From an uncultured Lachnospiraceae bacterium (lineage in GTDB: Bacteria > Bacillota > Clostridia > Lachnospirales > Lachnospiraceae): a stretch of DNA of 64,000 nt. Shown here piece by piece: positions 1 through 8,051 of this stretch. A program made the translations under genes and the position numbers. Every line of letters starts with the position of its first letter. Position 1 is the stretch's first letter. The stretch is taken from assembly GCA_910585635.1 (NCBI GenBank), contig CAJUFE010000010.1, positions 4,316-68,315 of the forward strand. Reading direction: 5' to 3'. Under the pieces are notes generated by a model. It did no database searches, was not told the DNA's origin, and saw only the letters and a list, made by a program, of their open reading frames with translations.

Positions 1-42
1 CAACATGTATGATAGAGCTACATGGTTCAGGAGGTGACGGAG

Positions 43-459
43 TTGACGATCAAAGAAGTATGCGAACGATATCATATCTCCTCGGATACGCTCCGGTATT
101 ATGAGCGGGTGGGGGCGATCTTGCCGGTGAACCGCAAAAAGAACGGGATCCGGGATTATACAGAACAGGACATCAGCAGCGTGGAAAATGCCATCTGCAT
201 GCGGAACGCCGGCGTCCCTGTAGAGCAGGTGGTGGAGTATGTGCGGCTGTGCCAGGAGGGGGATGAGACCTTTTTGGCTCGGCGGGATCTCTTAAAGAAG
301 GTCCGGAAGGATATCCTGGAGCAGATTGAACGATCCCAGCGGGAATTGGAGCGCCTTGAGTATAAGATCTCGCGATACGAGGCGGCTGTGGAGACCGGGG
401 AGCTGATCTGGGATGAGGCACAACCGTCCCATGGACAGGCAGGAGCCGGGCCTACATAA
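43..459 (+). CDS. MerR-family transcriptional regulator
   Basis: DNA-binding regulator with an N-terminal MerR winged-helix (about residues 1-70), including the motif SSDTLRYYERVGAILP, then a long charged helix (about 80-118) of the kind that forms the antiparallel dimer coiled coil. There is no C-terminal effector domain and no cysteine cluster, so it resembles the small MerR proteins that sense redox or electrophile stress. An ATG at 22 is in frame, but AGGAGGTG at 29-36 sits 6 nt before the TTG at 43, so I place the start at 43 (138 aa). It is followed 180 bp later by an aldo/keto reductase, a common partner of this MerR type, so control of that gene is plausible. The function of the pair is inference; the family call is firm. 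Confidence 0.88.
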   Translation: MTIKEVCERYHISSDTLRYYERVGAILPVNRKKNGIRDYTEQDISSVENAICMRNAGVPVEQVVEYVRLCQEGDETFLARRDLLKKVRKDILEQIERSQRELERLEYKISRYEAAVETGELIWDEAQPSHGQAGAGPT

Positions 460-638
460 GTAAGGGAGCCATGAGGATCCGGCGGTCATGAGCGGATCAG
501 GAGGCGGAAAAAGGAGCGGTCCGGACCGTCTGGACGGTTACGAAAAAAGGGCGGCGAGGATAGGGAAAGACAGATCAAAGGATCAGATAAAAAAGAACAG
601 ATGCCATAGAAACCGTTAAAAATGAGGAGGATGGAGCG

Positions 639-1772
639 ATGATCTACAGAAAATTTCAGGACGAGCAGCTTTCCGGCTTAGGGCTTGGCATGATGCGCCT
701 GCCTGTGCTGGATGGGGATGACGGCAAGGTGGATGAGGCGGCGGCCGCCGAGATGATCGACTATGCTTATCAGAAGGGGATCAACTATTTTGATACGGCG
801 TGGGGTTATCACAGCGGGAATTCGGAGCTGGTGGCCGGAAAGTATCTGAGCCGGTATCCCAGGGAGAGCTATTTTCTTGCCAGCAAATTCCCGGGCTACG
901 ACCTTTCCAACATGGACAAGGTAGAGGAGATCTTTGAGCGGCAGCTGGAGAAATGCCAGACCCCCTATTTTGATTTCTACCTGTTCCACAATGTTTATGA
1001 GGGCAATATCGACGCGTACTTAAACCCGGAATACAAGATCTTAGCCTATCTGTTAGAGCAGAAGGAGAAGGGGCGGATCCGCCACCTGGGCTTTTCGGCT
1101 CATGGGGGTGTGGACGTGATCCGGCGTTTCCTGGATGCAGATGGGAGATATATGGAGTTCGGCCAGCTCCAGCTGAACTATATGGACTGGCATTTCCAGA
1201 ACGCCCAGGAGAAGGTGGAGATCTTGCAGGAGGCCGGCATCCCGATCTGGGTCATGGAGCCCTTGCGGGGCGGCAAGCTGGCAAAAGCCTCCGGCGAGGT
1301 GGCGGCGGCCATGGCGTCCATGCGGCCTGAGGAGACAGTCCCCGGCTGGGCCTTCCGTTTCCTTCAGGGCATCCCCGGGGTGACCATGGTCTTGTCCGGC
1401 ATGTCCAGCATGGAGCAGCTGAAGGCCAATATCGCCACCTACGAGACGGACCAGCCTCTCAGCAAAGAAGAGATGGATACGTTGGTGGCGCGGATCGATG
1501 AGGAAGCCAGAAGGGCCGGGCTGCCCTGTACAGCCTGCCATTACTGCACCAGCCATTGCCCCAAGGAGCTTCCGATCCCGGAGCTGATCGCCTTGTATAA
1601 TGAGCACAAGGCCACAGGGGGCGGGTTCATCGCGCCTATGGCGGTGGGCAGCATGCCCGAGGAAAAGCGGCCGGCCAGCTGTATCGGATGCAAAAGCTGC
1701 GAGCAGGTCTGTCCCCAGCAGATCAAGATCTCCGAGATGATGAGCGAGTTCACATCCATGATCGGGATGTGA
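639..1772 (+). CDS. Aldo/keto reductase with C-terminal [4Fe-4S] ferredoxin domain
   Basis: 377 aa. The N-terminal TIM-barrel has the AKR start GLGLGMMRLP, an Asp-Tyr pair in FDTAWGYHSGNSE, a Lys in FLASKFPGY and a His in FDFYLFHNVY, matching the AKR tetrad Asp-Tyr-Lys-His. The C-terminal 90 residues carry two cysteine clusters, CTACHYCTSHCP near residue 297 and CIGCKSCEQVCP near 348, as expected for two [4Fe-4S] clusters. This family of putative oxidoreductases is widespread in anaerobes, and electrons may pass between ferredoxin-like clusters and a nicotinamide or substrate site; the natural substrate is unknown. A GAGGAGG site lies about 8 nt before the ATG. The MerR gene upstream and the DUF362 gene downstream (also a redox-type protein) suggest a small redox cluster. 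Confidence 0.9.
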   Translation: MIYRKFQDEQLSGLGLGMMRLPVLDGDDGKVDEAAAAEMIDYAYQKGINYFDTAWGYHSGNSELVAGKYLSRYPRESYFLASKFPGYDLSNMDKVEEIFERQLEKCQTPYFDFYLFHNVYEGNIDAYLNPEYKILAYLLEQKEKGRIRHLGFSAHGGVDVIRRFLDADGRYMEFGQLQLNYMDWHFQNAQEKVEILQEAGIPIWVMEPLRGGKLAKASGEVAAAMASMRPEETVPGWAFRFLQGIPGVTMVLSGMSSMEQLKANIATYETDQPLSKEEMDTLVARIDEEARRAGLPCTACHYCTSHCPKELPIPELIALYNEHKATGGGFIAPMAVGSMPEEKRPASCIGCKSCEQVCPQQIKISEMMSEFTSMIGM

Positions 1773-1843
1773 TCGGGACAGAGAGGTGTGGCCGGGCAGG
1801 TTGTAAGAGTGGCCGGATGAGCGAAAAGAAGGAGGAAGAGTGT

Positions 1844-2845
1844 ATGGATCACAAGAAGATCGTCCCAGGTACGAGAGGCGAGCGCTACGTACCCTACGGC
1901 GAGAGGACAGGGAATGAGTCGATCGTGTATTTTACAAGGGATCTATCCCCTGAAGGTTTACAGAAGATCTATAGAAGAGTGAGCGCGTGTCTCACCGGCA
2001 AGGTAGGGATCAAGCTCCATACCGGGGAGAAGAACGGACCCAATATCATCCCCAGGGATTGGGTGGAGCACCTGGTCCGGGAAGAGCTCCCGGAGGCCTC
2101 GATCATCGAGACCAACACCTATTATGAAGGCGACCGTTATACCACTGAACAGCATAGAGAGACCTTAAAGGTGAACGGCTGGACCTTCTGCCCGGTGGAT
2201 ATCCTGGACGCGGAGGGGACCGCCATGCTCCCGGTAAAGGGCGGGAAATGGTTTACGGAGATGTCTGTGGGCAAGGGGCTGCTGGACTATGATTCCATGC
2301 TGGCCCTGACCCATTTCAAGGGACATGTCCAGGGCGGCTTTGGCGGTTCCGATAAAAATATCGGGATCGGATGTGCCGACGGCCGCATCGGGAAGGCCAT
2401 GATCCATACCACTCCCGGCTCCGCGGATATGTGGGATATCGCCAAGGAAGAATTTATGGAAAGGATGACTGAATCCGCCAAGGCGACCATCGACTATTTC
2501 GGCAGGCATGTCACCTATATCAATGTGCTCCGCAATATGTCCGTTTCCTGTGACTGCGAGGGCTGCGCCGCCATGCCGGTGGTGACGCCAAACATCGGGA
2601 TCGCGGCCTCCACGGATATCCTGGCGGTGGACCAGGCCTCGGTGGACTTAGTGTACGCGCTGAAGGAAAAGGACCACAAGGACCTGGTGGAGCGGATGGA
2701 GACCCGCCACGGCCTGCGCCAGCTGACCTATATGAAGGAGCTGGGCATGGGGAATGACCGCTACATCCTGGTGGATATCGATCATGAGGATGCCCATATC
2801 GGGGTAAAGGATGCGGTGAAGGATGTAAAGCCATTTGTGAGATAA
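1844..2845 (+). CDS. DUF362 domain-containing protein (putative Fe-S protein)
   Basis: 333 aa. The body matches DUF362: GKVGIKLHTGEKNGPN near the start, then THFKGHVQGGFGGSDKNIGIGC, and a late cysteine motif CDCEGC followed by DILAVDQASVDLVY. DUF362 proteins are cytoplasmic, often carry Fe-S clusters and occur in anaerobes; no reaction is established. An open frame extends upstream to 1688 inside the preceding gene, but GGAGG at 1831-1835 sits 8 nt before the ATG at 1844, and the longer N-terminus is not family-like, so I chose 1844. An ATG at 1817 (adding nine residues) is a weaker alternative. It follows the aldo/keto reductase by 71 bp and is probably co-transcribed with it. Confidence 0.85.
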   Translation: MDHKKIVPGTRGERYVPYGERTGNESIVYFTRDLSPEGLQKIYRRVSACLTGKVGIKLHTGEKNGPNIIPRDWVEHLVREELPEASIIETNTYYEGDRYTTEQHRETLKVNGWTFCPVDILDAEGTAMLPVKGGKWFTEMSVGKGLLDYDSMLALTHFKGHVQGGFGGSDKNIGIGCADGRIGKAMIHTTPGSADMWDIAKEEFMERMTESAKATIDYFGRHVTYINVLRNMSVSCDCEGCAAMPVVTPNIGIAASTDILAVDQASVDLVYALKEKDHKDLVERMETRHGLRQLTYMKELGMGNDRYILVDIDHEDAHIGVKDAVKDVKPFVR

Positions 2846-2861
2846 CTTAGCTGGATGAGAA

Positions 2862-2955
2862 GGCTGTCGCAAAAGTGATGGTCCTGCCATATAGGGTGCT
2901 GACAGAGAGGAGAGCAGCACCTGATATCGTAAGGATCGGTCATTTTGCGGCAGTT
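2862..2955 (+). terminator. Long hairpin followed by T-run after the DUF362 gene
   Basis: An outer stem pairs GGCTGTCGCAAAAGTGA (from 2863) with GGTCATTTTGCGGCAG (ending 2947), and an inner stem pairs GGTGCT with AGCAGCACC. Seven T residues follow, then a second T-run. The nested stem is longer than a typical intrinsic terminator but fits one at the end of the redox cluster. Confidence 0.75.
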
Positions 2956-2993
2956 TTTTTACTTTTTTAAAGGAGGCATTAGCGGGGTGCGGT

Positions 2994-3398
2994 GTGGCAC
3001 TGGTCTTTCTGCCCCACCTTAAAGGCTCCTTTTTACAAGGGGTGACCTTCCTTGACGGGAACAAGATCGTGGTGGGGTTGACGGCCGGAGTGAGAGACGC
3101 CGATCGGTCCTGGTCCAGCTTCTTTCATGAGCTGGCGCATATCCTTTTAGGCCATATCGGCCAGATGGCCGGGACATCGGATCAGGATGAAGACGACGCG
3201 GACAGATGGGCGGAGGATATCCTCATCCCTCCCGCGGATCTGGAGCAGTTGAAGGAGGAGGGAGACTTCTCCTCCGAAAGGATCTGCCGGTTTGCCCATG
3301 AGCAGGAGATCGCCCCGGGGATCGTAGTGGGGAGGCTGCAGCGTGAAGGGGCGATCGGGCAGGGGGTGTTGGATGAACTGAAGGAGCGGTATGGGTAG
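2994..3398 (+). pseudogene. ImmA/IrrE-type metallopeptidase fragment, N-terminally truncated
   Basis: 134 aa carrying the zinc-protease motif HELAHILLGH (HEXXH) at about residue 43, followed by the usual DADRWAEDILIP segment of ImmA/IrrE peptidases. In full-length relatives (commonly 350-400 aa) this domain follows an XRE helix-turn-helix and a long middle region. Here the frame opens directly after the terminator hairpin and begins inside the peptidase domain: the upstream in-frame codons read AGCGVALVFLPH without a start, and the only start is a GTG at 2994. The AGGAGG at 2971 is 17 nt away. I read it as the 3' remnant of a larger gene lost by deletion. A short functional form cannot be excluded because the catalytic motif is intact. 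Confidence 0.65.
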
Positions 3399-3425
3399 GG
3401 CTGCCCCATAAAGAGCGATATGAGG

Positions 3426-3593
3426 AGATCCGTCCCATGAGGCCAAGGGCAACAGATCCGTCCCATGGGGAAAAGGGCAGCAGATCCGTCCCATGGGGAA
3501 AAGGGCAACAGATCCGTCCCATGGGGAAAAGGGCAACAGATCCGTCCCATGAGGTAAAGGGCAGCAGAGCTGTCCCATGAGGTAGCGGGTGGC
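3426..3593. repeat. Six tandem copies of a 28-bp repeat
   Basis: Units start at 3426, 3454, 3482, 3510, 3538 and 3566. Each begins AGATCCGTCCCATG (the last AGAGCTGTCCCATG) and ends near GGGCAAC or GGGCAGC. The first and last units are the most divergent, as in an expanding minisatellite. They lie in the gap between the convergent ImmA remnant and the XRE-PurM gene. 28 is not a multiple of three, in contrast to the repeats inside genes in this window. Confidence 0.95.
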
Positions 3594-3618
3594 GGATCTT
3601 CTTCCGGCGCATGAAGGC

Positions 3619-4866
3619 TCAGGACCAGTGGATATGCCCTGAAAAGTCCACAGCCCTTTCACCCCGGCGGATCTCCCCGATCGGGTAGACGGCATGATAT
3701 CGCCCCACACAGCCGACGATCTGCTCTACCTGATCTCGCCCCACAACAAGGACCAGCCCTACGCCGCAGTTAAAGGTGGCCAGCATCTCCCGCTCTTCGA
3801 TATCGCCGATATGCTTAAGATACGAGAAGATGGGCAGCGTCTCCACCCGGTCCAGATCGATCCCCGCCTGGAGCCCTTGGGGGAGGATGCGGATCAGATT
3901 GCCGGCGATCCCTCCGCCGGTGATGTGGGCCATGCCATGGACCCGGATATCCCGGGGCAGGGCCTGGAGGGCCTTAAAGTAGGGGGTGTGGGGCTTCATG
4001 ATCTGCTGGATGAAGGGCTGGCCGTCGATCTGGTCGGACAGGATATGGGGCATCCGTTCCATGAGCAGGCGGACCAGGGTATAGCCATTGGTGTGCAGGC
4101 CATTGGAGGCCACGGCCAGGACCACATCCCCTTCGCGGATCGCGGAGCCGTCGATGATCCGCTGCCTGGATACGATCCCGGCGATGCTGGCGGTGAGGAT
4201 GTAGGTCCCTTTCTCCACCACCTCCGGCTGGATGGAGGTCTCGCCGCCCACCAGGCTGCAACCGTTTTCCCGGCAGGACTCGGAGATCCCCTTGATGAAC
4301 GCTCGGATCGTCTCCTTCTCCGCGTTCCCGCAGACGATGGTGTCCAATACGGCCAGGGGTCTTGCGCCCATCACCAGGATATCATTGACCAGGTGGTTGA
4401 TCATATCGTGGCAGATCGACTGGCTGTAGCCATATACCATGGCCAGCTTCTGTTTGGAGCCGGGCTCTTCCGACTTTAAGACCAGCACAGGGTCTTCAAC
4501 ATCCAGGGTGCTGATATCGTACAGAGAGGCGAAGGGACCCAGGCCGTTCAACACCCGTTCATCCTCGCTTCCCAGATACAGGGCCATCTCTTTTTTCAGT
4601 TCGTCGGTATAGGCGATATCCACACCGGCCTTGCGGTAGGAGAAGGCTTCCCCGGTCTTTTCCTGCCCGGCCAGGATCGCGTCTACCGATGTCCCCAAGA
4701 GCTTAGCCAGCTGGGCCAAGATCTCTACATTGGGTAATGTACCGTTCTCCCATTTAGAGACAGCCTGAAAAGAGACCTTCAGCTGTTGGGCGATATCCGC
4801 CTGGGTCAGGCCCAGGTGCTTCCGCTTAGCCGCGATGAACCGGGCGATCTTTGTATTGTCCAGCAT
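3619..4866 (-). CDS. XRE helix-turn-helix fused to a PurM-like AIR synthetase domain
   Basis: 415 aa from an ATG at 4866 preceded by GGAGGAAAACAC; longer upstream frames lack family similarity. Residues 3-60 form an XRE/Cro DNA-binding domain (LGLTQADIAQQLKVSFQAVSKWENG). From about residue 72 the chain follows PurM (phosphoribosylformylglycinamidine cyclo-ligase): SYRKAGVDI, GPFASLYDI, VGGETSIQPEVV, GLHTNGYTLVR, HITGGGIAGNLIRILP and TFNCGVGLVLVV. PurM makes aminoimidazole ribotide from FGAM and ATP. The conserved N-terminal nucleotide loop, normally close to GTDGVGTKL, reads LKSEEPGSKQKL here, losing the expected Asp and Gly residues. With the fused HTH this suggests a purine-intermediate-sensing repressor rather than a housekeeping enzyme. 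No other purine gene is adjacent. Confidence 0.88.
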   Translation of the reverse strand: MLDNTKIARFIAAKRKHLGLTQADIAQQLKVSFQAVSKWENGTLPNVEILAQLAKLLGTSVDAILAGQEKTGEAFSYRKAGVDIAYTDELKKEMALYLGSEDERVLNGLGPFASLYDISTLDVEDPVLVLKSEEPGSKQKLAMVYGYSQSICHDMINHLVNDILVMGARPLAVLDTIVCGNAEKETIRAFIKGISESCRENGCSLVGGETSIQPEVVEKGTYILTASIAGIVSRQRIIDGSAIREGDVVLAVASNGLHTNGYTLVRLLMERMPHILSDQIDGQPFIQQIMKPHTPYFKALQALPRDIRVHGMAHITGGGIAGNLIRILPQGLQAGIDLDRVETLPIFSYLKHIGDIEEREMLATFNCGVGLVLVVGRDQVEQIVGCVGRYHAVYPIGEIRRGERAVDFSGHIHWS

Positions 4867-5165
4867 GTGTTTTCCTCCGATCGGATCCTCCCGTAGCAGG
4901 GAGTTTTTCTCTATATCTCGTTCTCTATATCCTCTATGGTAACCGATGGGAGGAACAAGGGCAATAACCAGATATTTGATATCCGGACGCAGGCTCAACT
5001 GGCAGTTGAACTGTTGGGGGGAGATGTGGTCATCCACACTCGCGCTATCCATGCTATCCCGTCACAACGGTGGGACCGTGTCGGTGATAGGTCGGTGATA
5101 GATAAGAGCGCCGGGTATGATCTGGCGATCAGGATGGCAGAGATGCCGCGGCGATCGGCTGCGCC
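4867..5165. other. Intergenic region between XRE-PurM and the ABC permease
   Basis: About 300 bp upstream of the XRE-PurM gene and downstream of the permease, both on the minus strand. I see no convincing gene, terminator or repeat here. It should contain the promoter, and possibly an autoregulatory operator, of the XRE-PurM gene. Confidence 0.5.
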
Positions 5166-7076
5166 TCACACTCCGGCATTTTTTCCATAGGCCCACACAG
5201 ACAGGAGATACCACAGCCCCAGGCCCCCCAGCACCACCGCCCCGCTAAGAAGGTTTACCAGGGTCAGATCGGTGAACATCATCTTGCCCAGCGCGCCTAC
5301 GGAAAAGAAGGAGGAGATCCCCATCACCAGGAAGATCAGGGCGTAGGTCATCCCCAGCTCGGCGGCGATGGCGCGCTTTATGAGCTTCCGGTCAAAGCCC
5401 ATCTTCAGGATGGTCTGGAAGCGCTCCCTTTCCTCGAAGGCGTCGTTATACAGCTTCATGAACAGGATGCTCCCGCTGGCTAGGATAAAGACCATGAACA
5501 TGAAGAGGCAGAGGGAGTAGAGGACCTTGATCCAGTCCAGCTCATTGCTGGCGGGATCTATAGCGACCCGGGCGATGGGGGGCAGGCCCCGGTCCTTGTG
5601 GTTTTGGACCAGGCCGTCCAGACGGTCCCGGACCTGCGGGAAACGGCTGGGGTCCGCGATCTTATAGCTGTAGGTATGGACCTCCTGGCCCAGGGGAAGG
5701 AGGCGCTCATAGACCGGACCGCTGACCACATAAAAACGCATGCGCTCCTGGAGATAGCCCAGGTAAGGGATGGTGGAGTCCGCGATCTGATGGAAGGTCT
5801 GGCCGCCTATGCGGACATCCTTATGGTCCTGGTCGGTGATCAGGGACAGGAGGGTGGGGTGGCCCACCTGGATGACCTCATCGTCAGCTAAGCCCTCAAA
5901 GGGGAAATCCAGACCGGCCGCCTCTGCCAGCTCTTCCAGGCGGGGATAGGACAGGATGGCGTAGTAGCTGTAGTAGCTGTCATCCTCGATCAGGGACGCG
6001 TCCACATACAGGATCGGCATCCGGGTGCTGACGGCCACCGGGCTCTCCTCCTCGATCAGGCTCCTGGCCCTTTCATCTAAGTCGGTCAGGGAGCTTAAGA
6101 GCTGGAAGGTGTAGGTGTCCTCAAAATGGACGATCGTCTCATAGCGGTCCTTCATGGCAAAGCCGGTGGCCAGGGCGGTCACAGAGCAGAGCAGCAGCAC
6201 ACAGACGATCGCGTAGGTGCGGTGATTTTTCCGCATCCGGAAGAGCATGCTGTTGACCCACAGGACGCGCTGCTTTTGATAGAGCCGCTTTTTGTCTGCC
6301 GCTGCCGCCGCAAGGCACACCGGGATGGCGCCGCTAAAAAGCAGGTAGACGCCCGCGGTCACCAGGATGACGGCGGCCAGGGCATTGGCCATCACACCCT
6401 CTCTGGCTTCTTTTAAGGCCAGACCGTAGCCCAGGCTTAAGATCCCTGTGCCCAGGATGGCCCGGACCCACAGGAGGATCGGGCTCTGCCGGACGTGATC
6501 CGTCTGCCGGGCGGCAGAGAGGAGGCTTAGGACGCTGCTCCGGGCGATGTCCAGGTAGCCCTTGACAGAGAAGAGCAGGTCGATCGCCAGGTAGATCAGG
6601 GCGGTGGTCAGCATGGGCTTTGGCCCCGGCAGGAATAGGATCTCCACCTCCAGCTGAGAGAAGGTCAGCAGGAGCATCTGGAACAGACCTGCGCTTAAAT
6701 GGCCAAAGCCCAGCCCCAGGGCCAGAGCCGACAGCCCCGTCAGGAGGGTCTCGATCAGGTACATCTGCCCGATCTTTTCGTTGGAAAGGCCCATGAAGAC
6801 GTAGAGGCCGATCGCCTTTTTCCGGCTGGTCAAAAAGACATCTGTGGAATACCAGATGAAAAAGAACATGAAGCATCCCAGCACGAAAGAGACCATCTGG
6901 ACCAGCATGTCGATATAGGCTTTGTTCCGCGTTCCCAAAACCACAAAGGCATCGGAGGAGAGGATGACCTGGAAGTTAAAGAGCACCAGGACGGTAAAGG
7001 CCTGGGAGACGATCAGGGCTAAATGGTTTCTGAAGCTTTGCTTAAAGTTTAAAAATGCCAGTCTGGTCATGCTCAT
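5166..7076 (-). CDS. ABC transporter permease, BceB-like (FtsX family)
   Basis: 636 aa membrane protein with the topology of BceB-type permeases: an N-terminal cytoplasmic start (RLAFLNFKQSFRNHLALIVSQ), several hydrophobic helices (about 20-40, 60-80, 110-180, 200-250), a large extracytoplasmic segment (about 310-510), and a final group of three helices (about 525-630) preceded by FEERERFQTILKMGFDRKLI. These permeases work with a BceA ATPase and a two-component system to sense and remove antimicrobial peptides that bind cell-wall precursors. It overlaps the ATPase stop by 4 nt, so translation is probably coupled. It is the last gene of the four-gene operon. The substrate peptide cannot be told from sequence. 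Confidence 0.88.
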   Translation of the reverse strand: MSMTRLAFLNFKQSFRNHLALIVSQAFTVLVLFNFQVILSSDAFVVLGTRNKAYIDMLVQMVSFVLGCFMFFFIWYSTDVFLTSRKKAIGLYVFMGLSNEKIGQMYLIETLLTGLSALALGLGFGHLSAGLFQMLLLTFSQLEVEILFLPGPKPMLTTALIYLAIDLLFSVKGYLDIARSSVLSLLSAARQTDHVRQSPILLWVRAILGTGILSLGYGLALKEAREGVMANALAAVILVTAGVYLLFSGAIPVCLAAAAADKKRLYQKQRVLWVNSMLFRMRKNHRTYAIVCVLLLCSVTALATGFAMKDRYETIVHFEDTYTFQLLSSLTDLDERARSLIEEESPVAVSTRMPILYVDASLIEDDSYYSYYAILSYPRLEELAEAAGLDFPFEGLADDEVIQVGHPTLLSLITDQDHKDVRIGGQTFHQIADSTIPYLGYLQERMRFYVVSGPVYERLLPLGQEVHTYSYKIADPSRFPQVRDRLDGLVQNHKDRGLPPIARVAIDPASNELDWIKVLYSLCLFMFMVFILASGSILFMKLYNDAFEERERFQTILKMGFDRKLIKRAIAAELGMTYALIFLVMGISSFFSVGALGKMMFTDLTLVNLLSGAVVLGGLGLWYLLSVWAYGKNAGV

Positions 7077-7900
7077 GGACGATCACCTCCCGTGGAGGCC
7101 TGCAGGTCGCAGATCCTGTCGTAAAATTCCTTCCGCTCCCCGCCGCTGCCGATCCGACAGGTGATCTGGCCGTCCTGCAGCATGTATACGTCCTTGGCGT
7201 AGGAGGCGCAGAAGGGGTCGTGGGTCACCATCAGGATCGTGGCCTGGCCCTTCTCATTTACCGCTTTGAGGCAGGCTAGCAGATCGCGGCTGGACTTGGA
7301 GTCTAAGGCTCCGGTAGGTTCGTCGGCGAAGATGATCTCCGGGTCGGCGATCAGGGCGCGGCAGGCAGCGCCGCGCTGCTTCTGGCCGCCGGAGAGCTGG
7401 TAGGGGTATTTGCCCAGATGCTCCGTCAAGCCGAAGGCCGCGGCCAGGGTCTGTACCTTTTGGAGGCAGAGCCTGCCGGGAGACCCGCTTAAGGATAAGG
7501 GCAGGGCGATATTGTCCTGGAGGGTCATGGTATCCAGCAGGCTGTAGTCCTGGAACACGAAGCCGATCTTATCCCGACGCAGCCGGGACAACTCCTTGTT
7601 GGAGGCTTTGGTAAGATCCTGGCCGTCTAAGGCTACGGTACCCATAGAGGGCCTGTCGATCGTGGACAGGATATTTAAGAGGGTGGTCTTGCCAGAGCCG
7701 GAAGGCCCCATGATGGCGATAAAGTCATGCTTGCAGATGGTCAGGTCGATGCCCTTTAGCACGGTGGCCTGAAAGCCCTTTGTCCCGTAGGTCTTGACCA
7801 GGTTCTTTACCTCTACCACCACCGGGCGGTCACTCCCAAATGCCGGGGCGGTCCCATCTGGGTCGGATACAGTTGTCATGTTTGGTCGATAGGTATACAT
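7073..7900 (-). CDS. ABC transporter ATP-binding protein, BceA-like
   Basis: 275 aa cytoplasmic ATPase. Walker A is GPSGSGKTTLLN, the Q-loop region VFQDYSLLDTMTLQDN, the signature LSGGQKQRGAACRALI, Walker B IIFADEPTGALDS and the H-loop VTHD, all in the expected order of the MacB/BceA group. The first 30 residues (with SDPDGTAPAFGSDRP) form an unusual flexible extension before the typical VEVKNLVKTYG start. AGGAGG lies 7 nt before the ATG at 7900, which supports keeping the extension. It powers the permease encoded just downstream. The 150-bp gap to the kinase gene may hold a second, regulator-responsive promoter, as in other Bce systems (inference). Confidence 0.93.
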   Translation of the reverse strand: MYTYRPNMTTVSDPDGTAPAFGSDRPVVVEVKNLVKTYGTKGFQATVLKGIDLTICKHDFIAIMGPSGSGKTTLLNILSTIDRPSMGTVALDGQDLTKASNKELSRLRRDKIGFVFQDYSLLDTMTLQDNIALPLSLSGSPGRLCLQKVQTLAAAFGLTEHLGKYPYQLSGGQKQRGAACRALIADPEIIFADEPTGALDSKSSRDLLACLKAVNEKGQATILMVTHDPFCASYAKDVYMLQDGQITCRIGSGGERKEFYDRICDLQASTGGDRP

Positions 7901-8051
7901 CGCTATGCCTCCTTTTATCGTATAGATCTTGCCGCCAGACAGGCGACAGCGTTCCGATATCGTTTATTTTAGGATGGATAGCGGGAAAAATCCTTACATC
8001 CGCATTACAAAACGGAAGAGAAGATCACGATCGAAAGCTGCAGGGCAGCTT

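Noticed and set aside
4936..5190. 84-codon frame upstream of the XRE-PurM gene
   Set aside because: No ribosome binding site or domain; the region is better read as promoter DNA.
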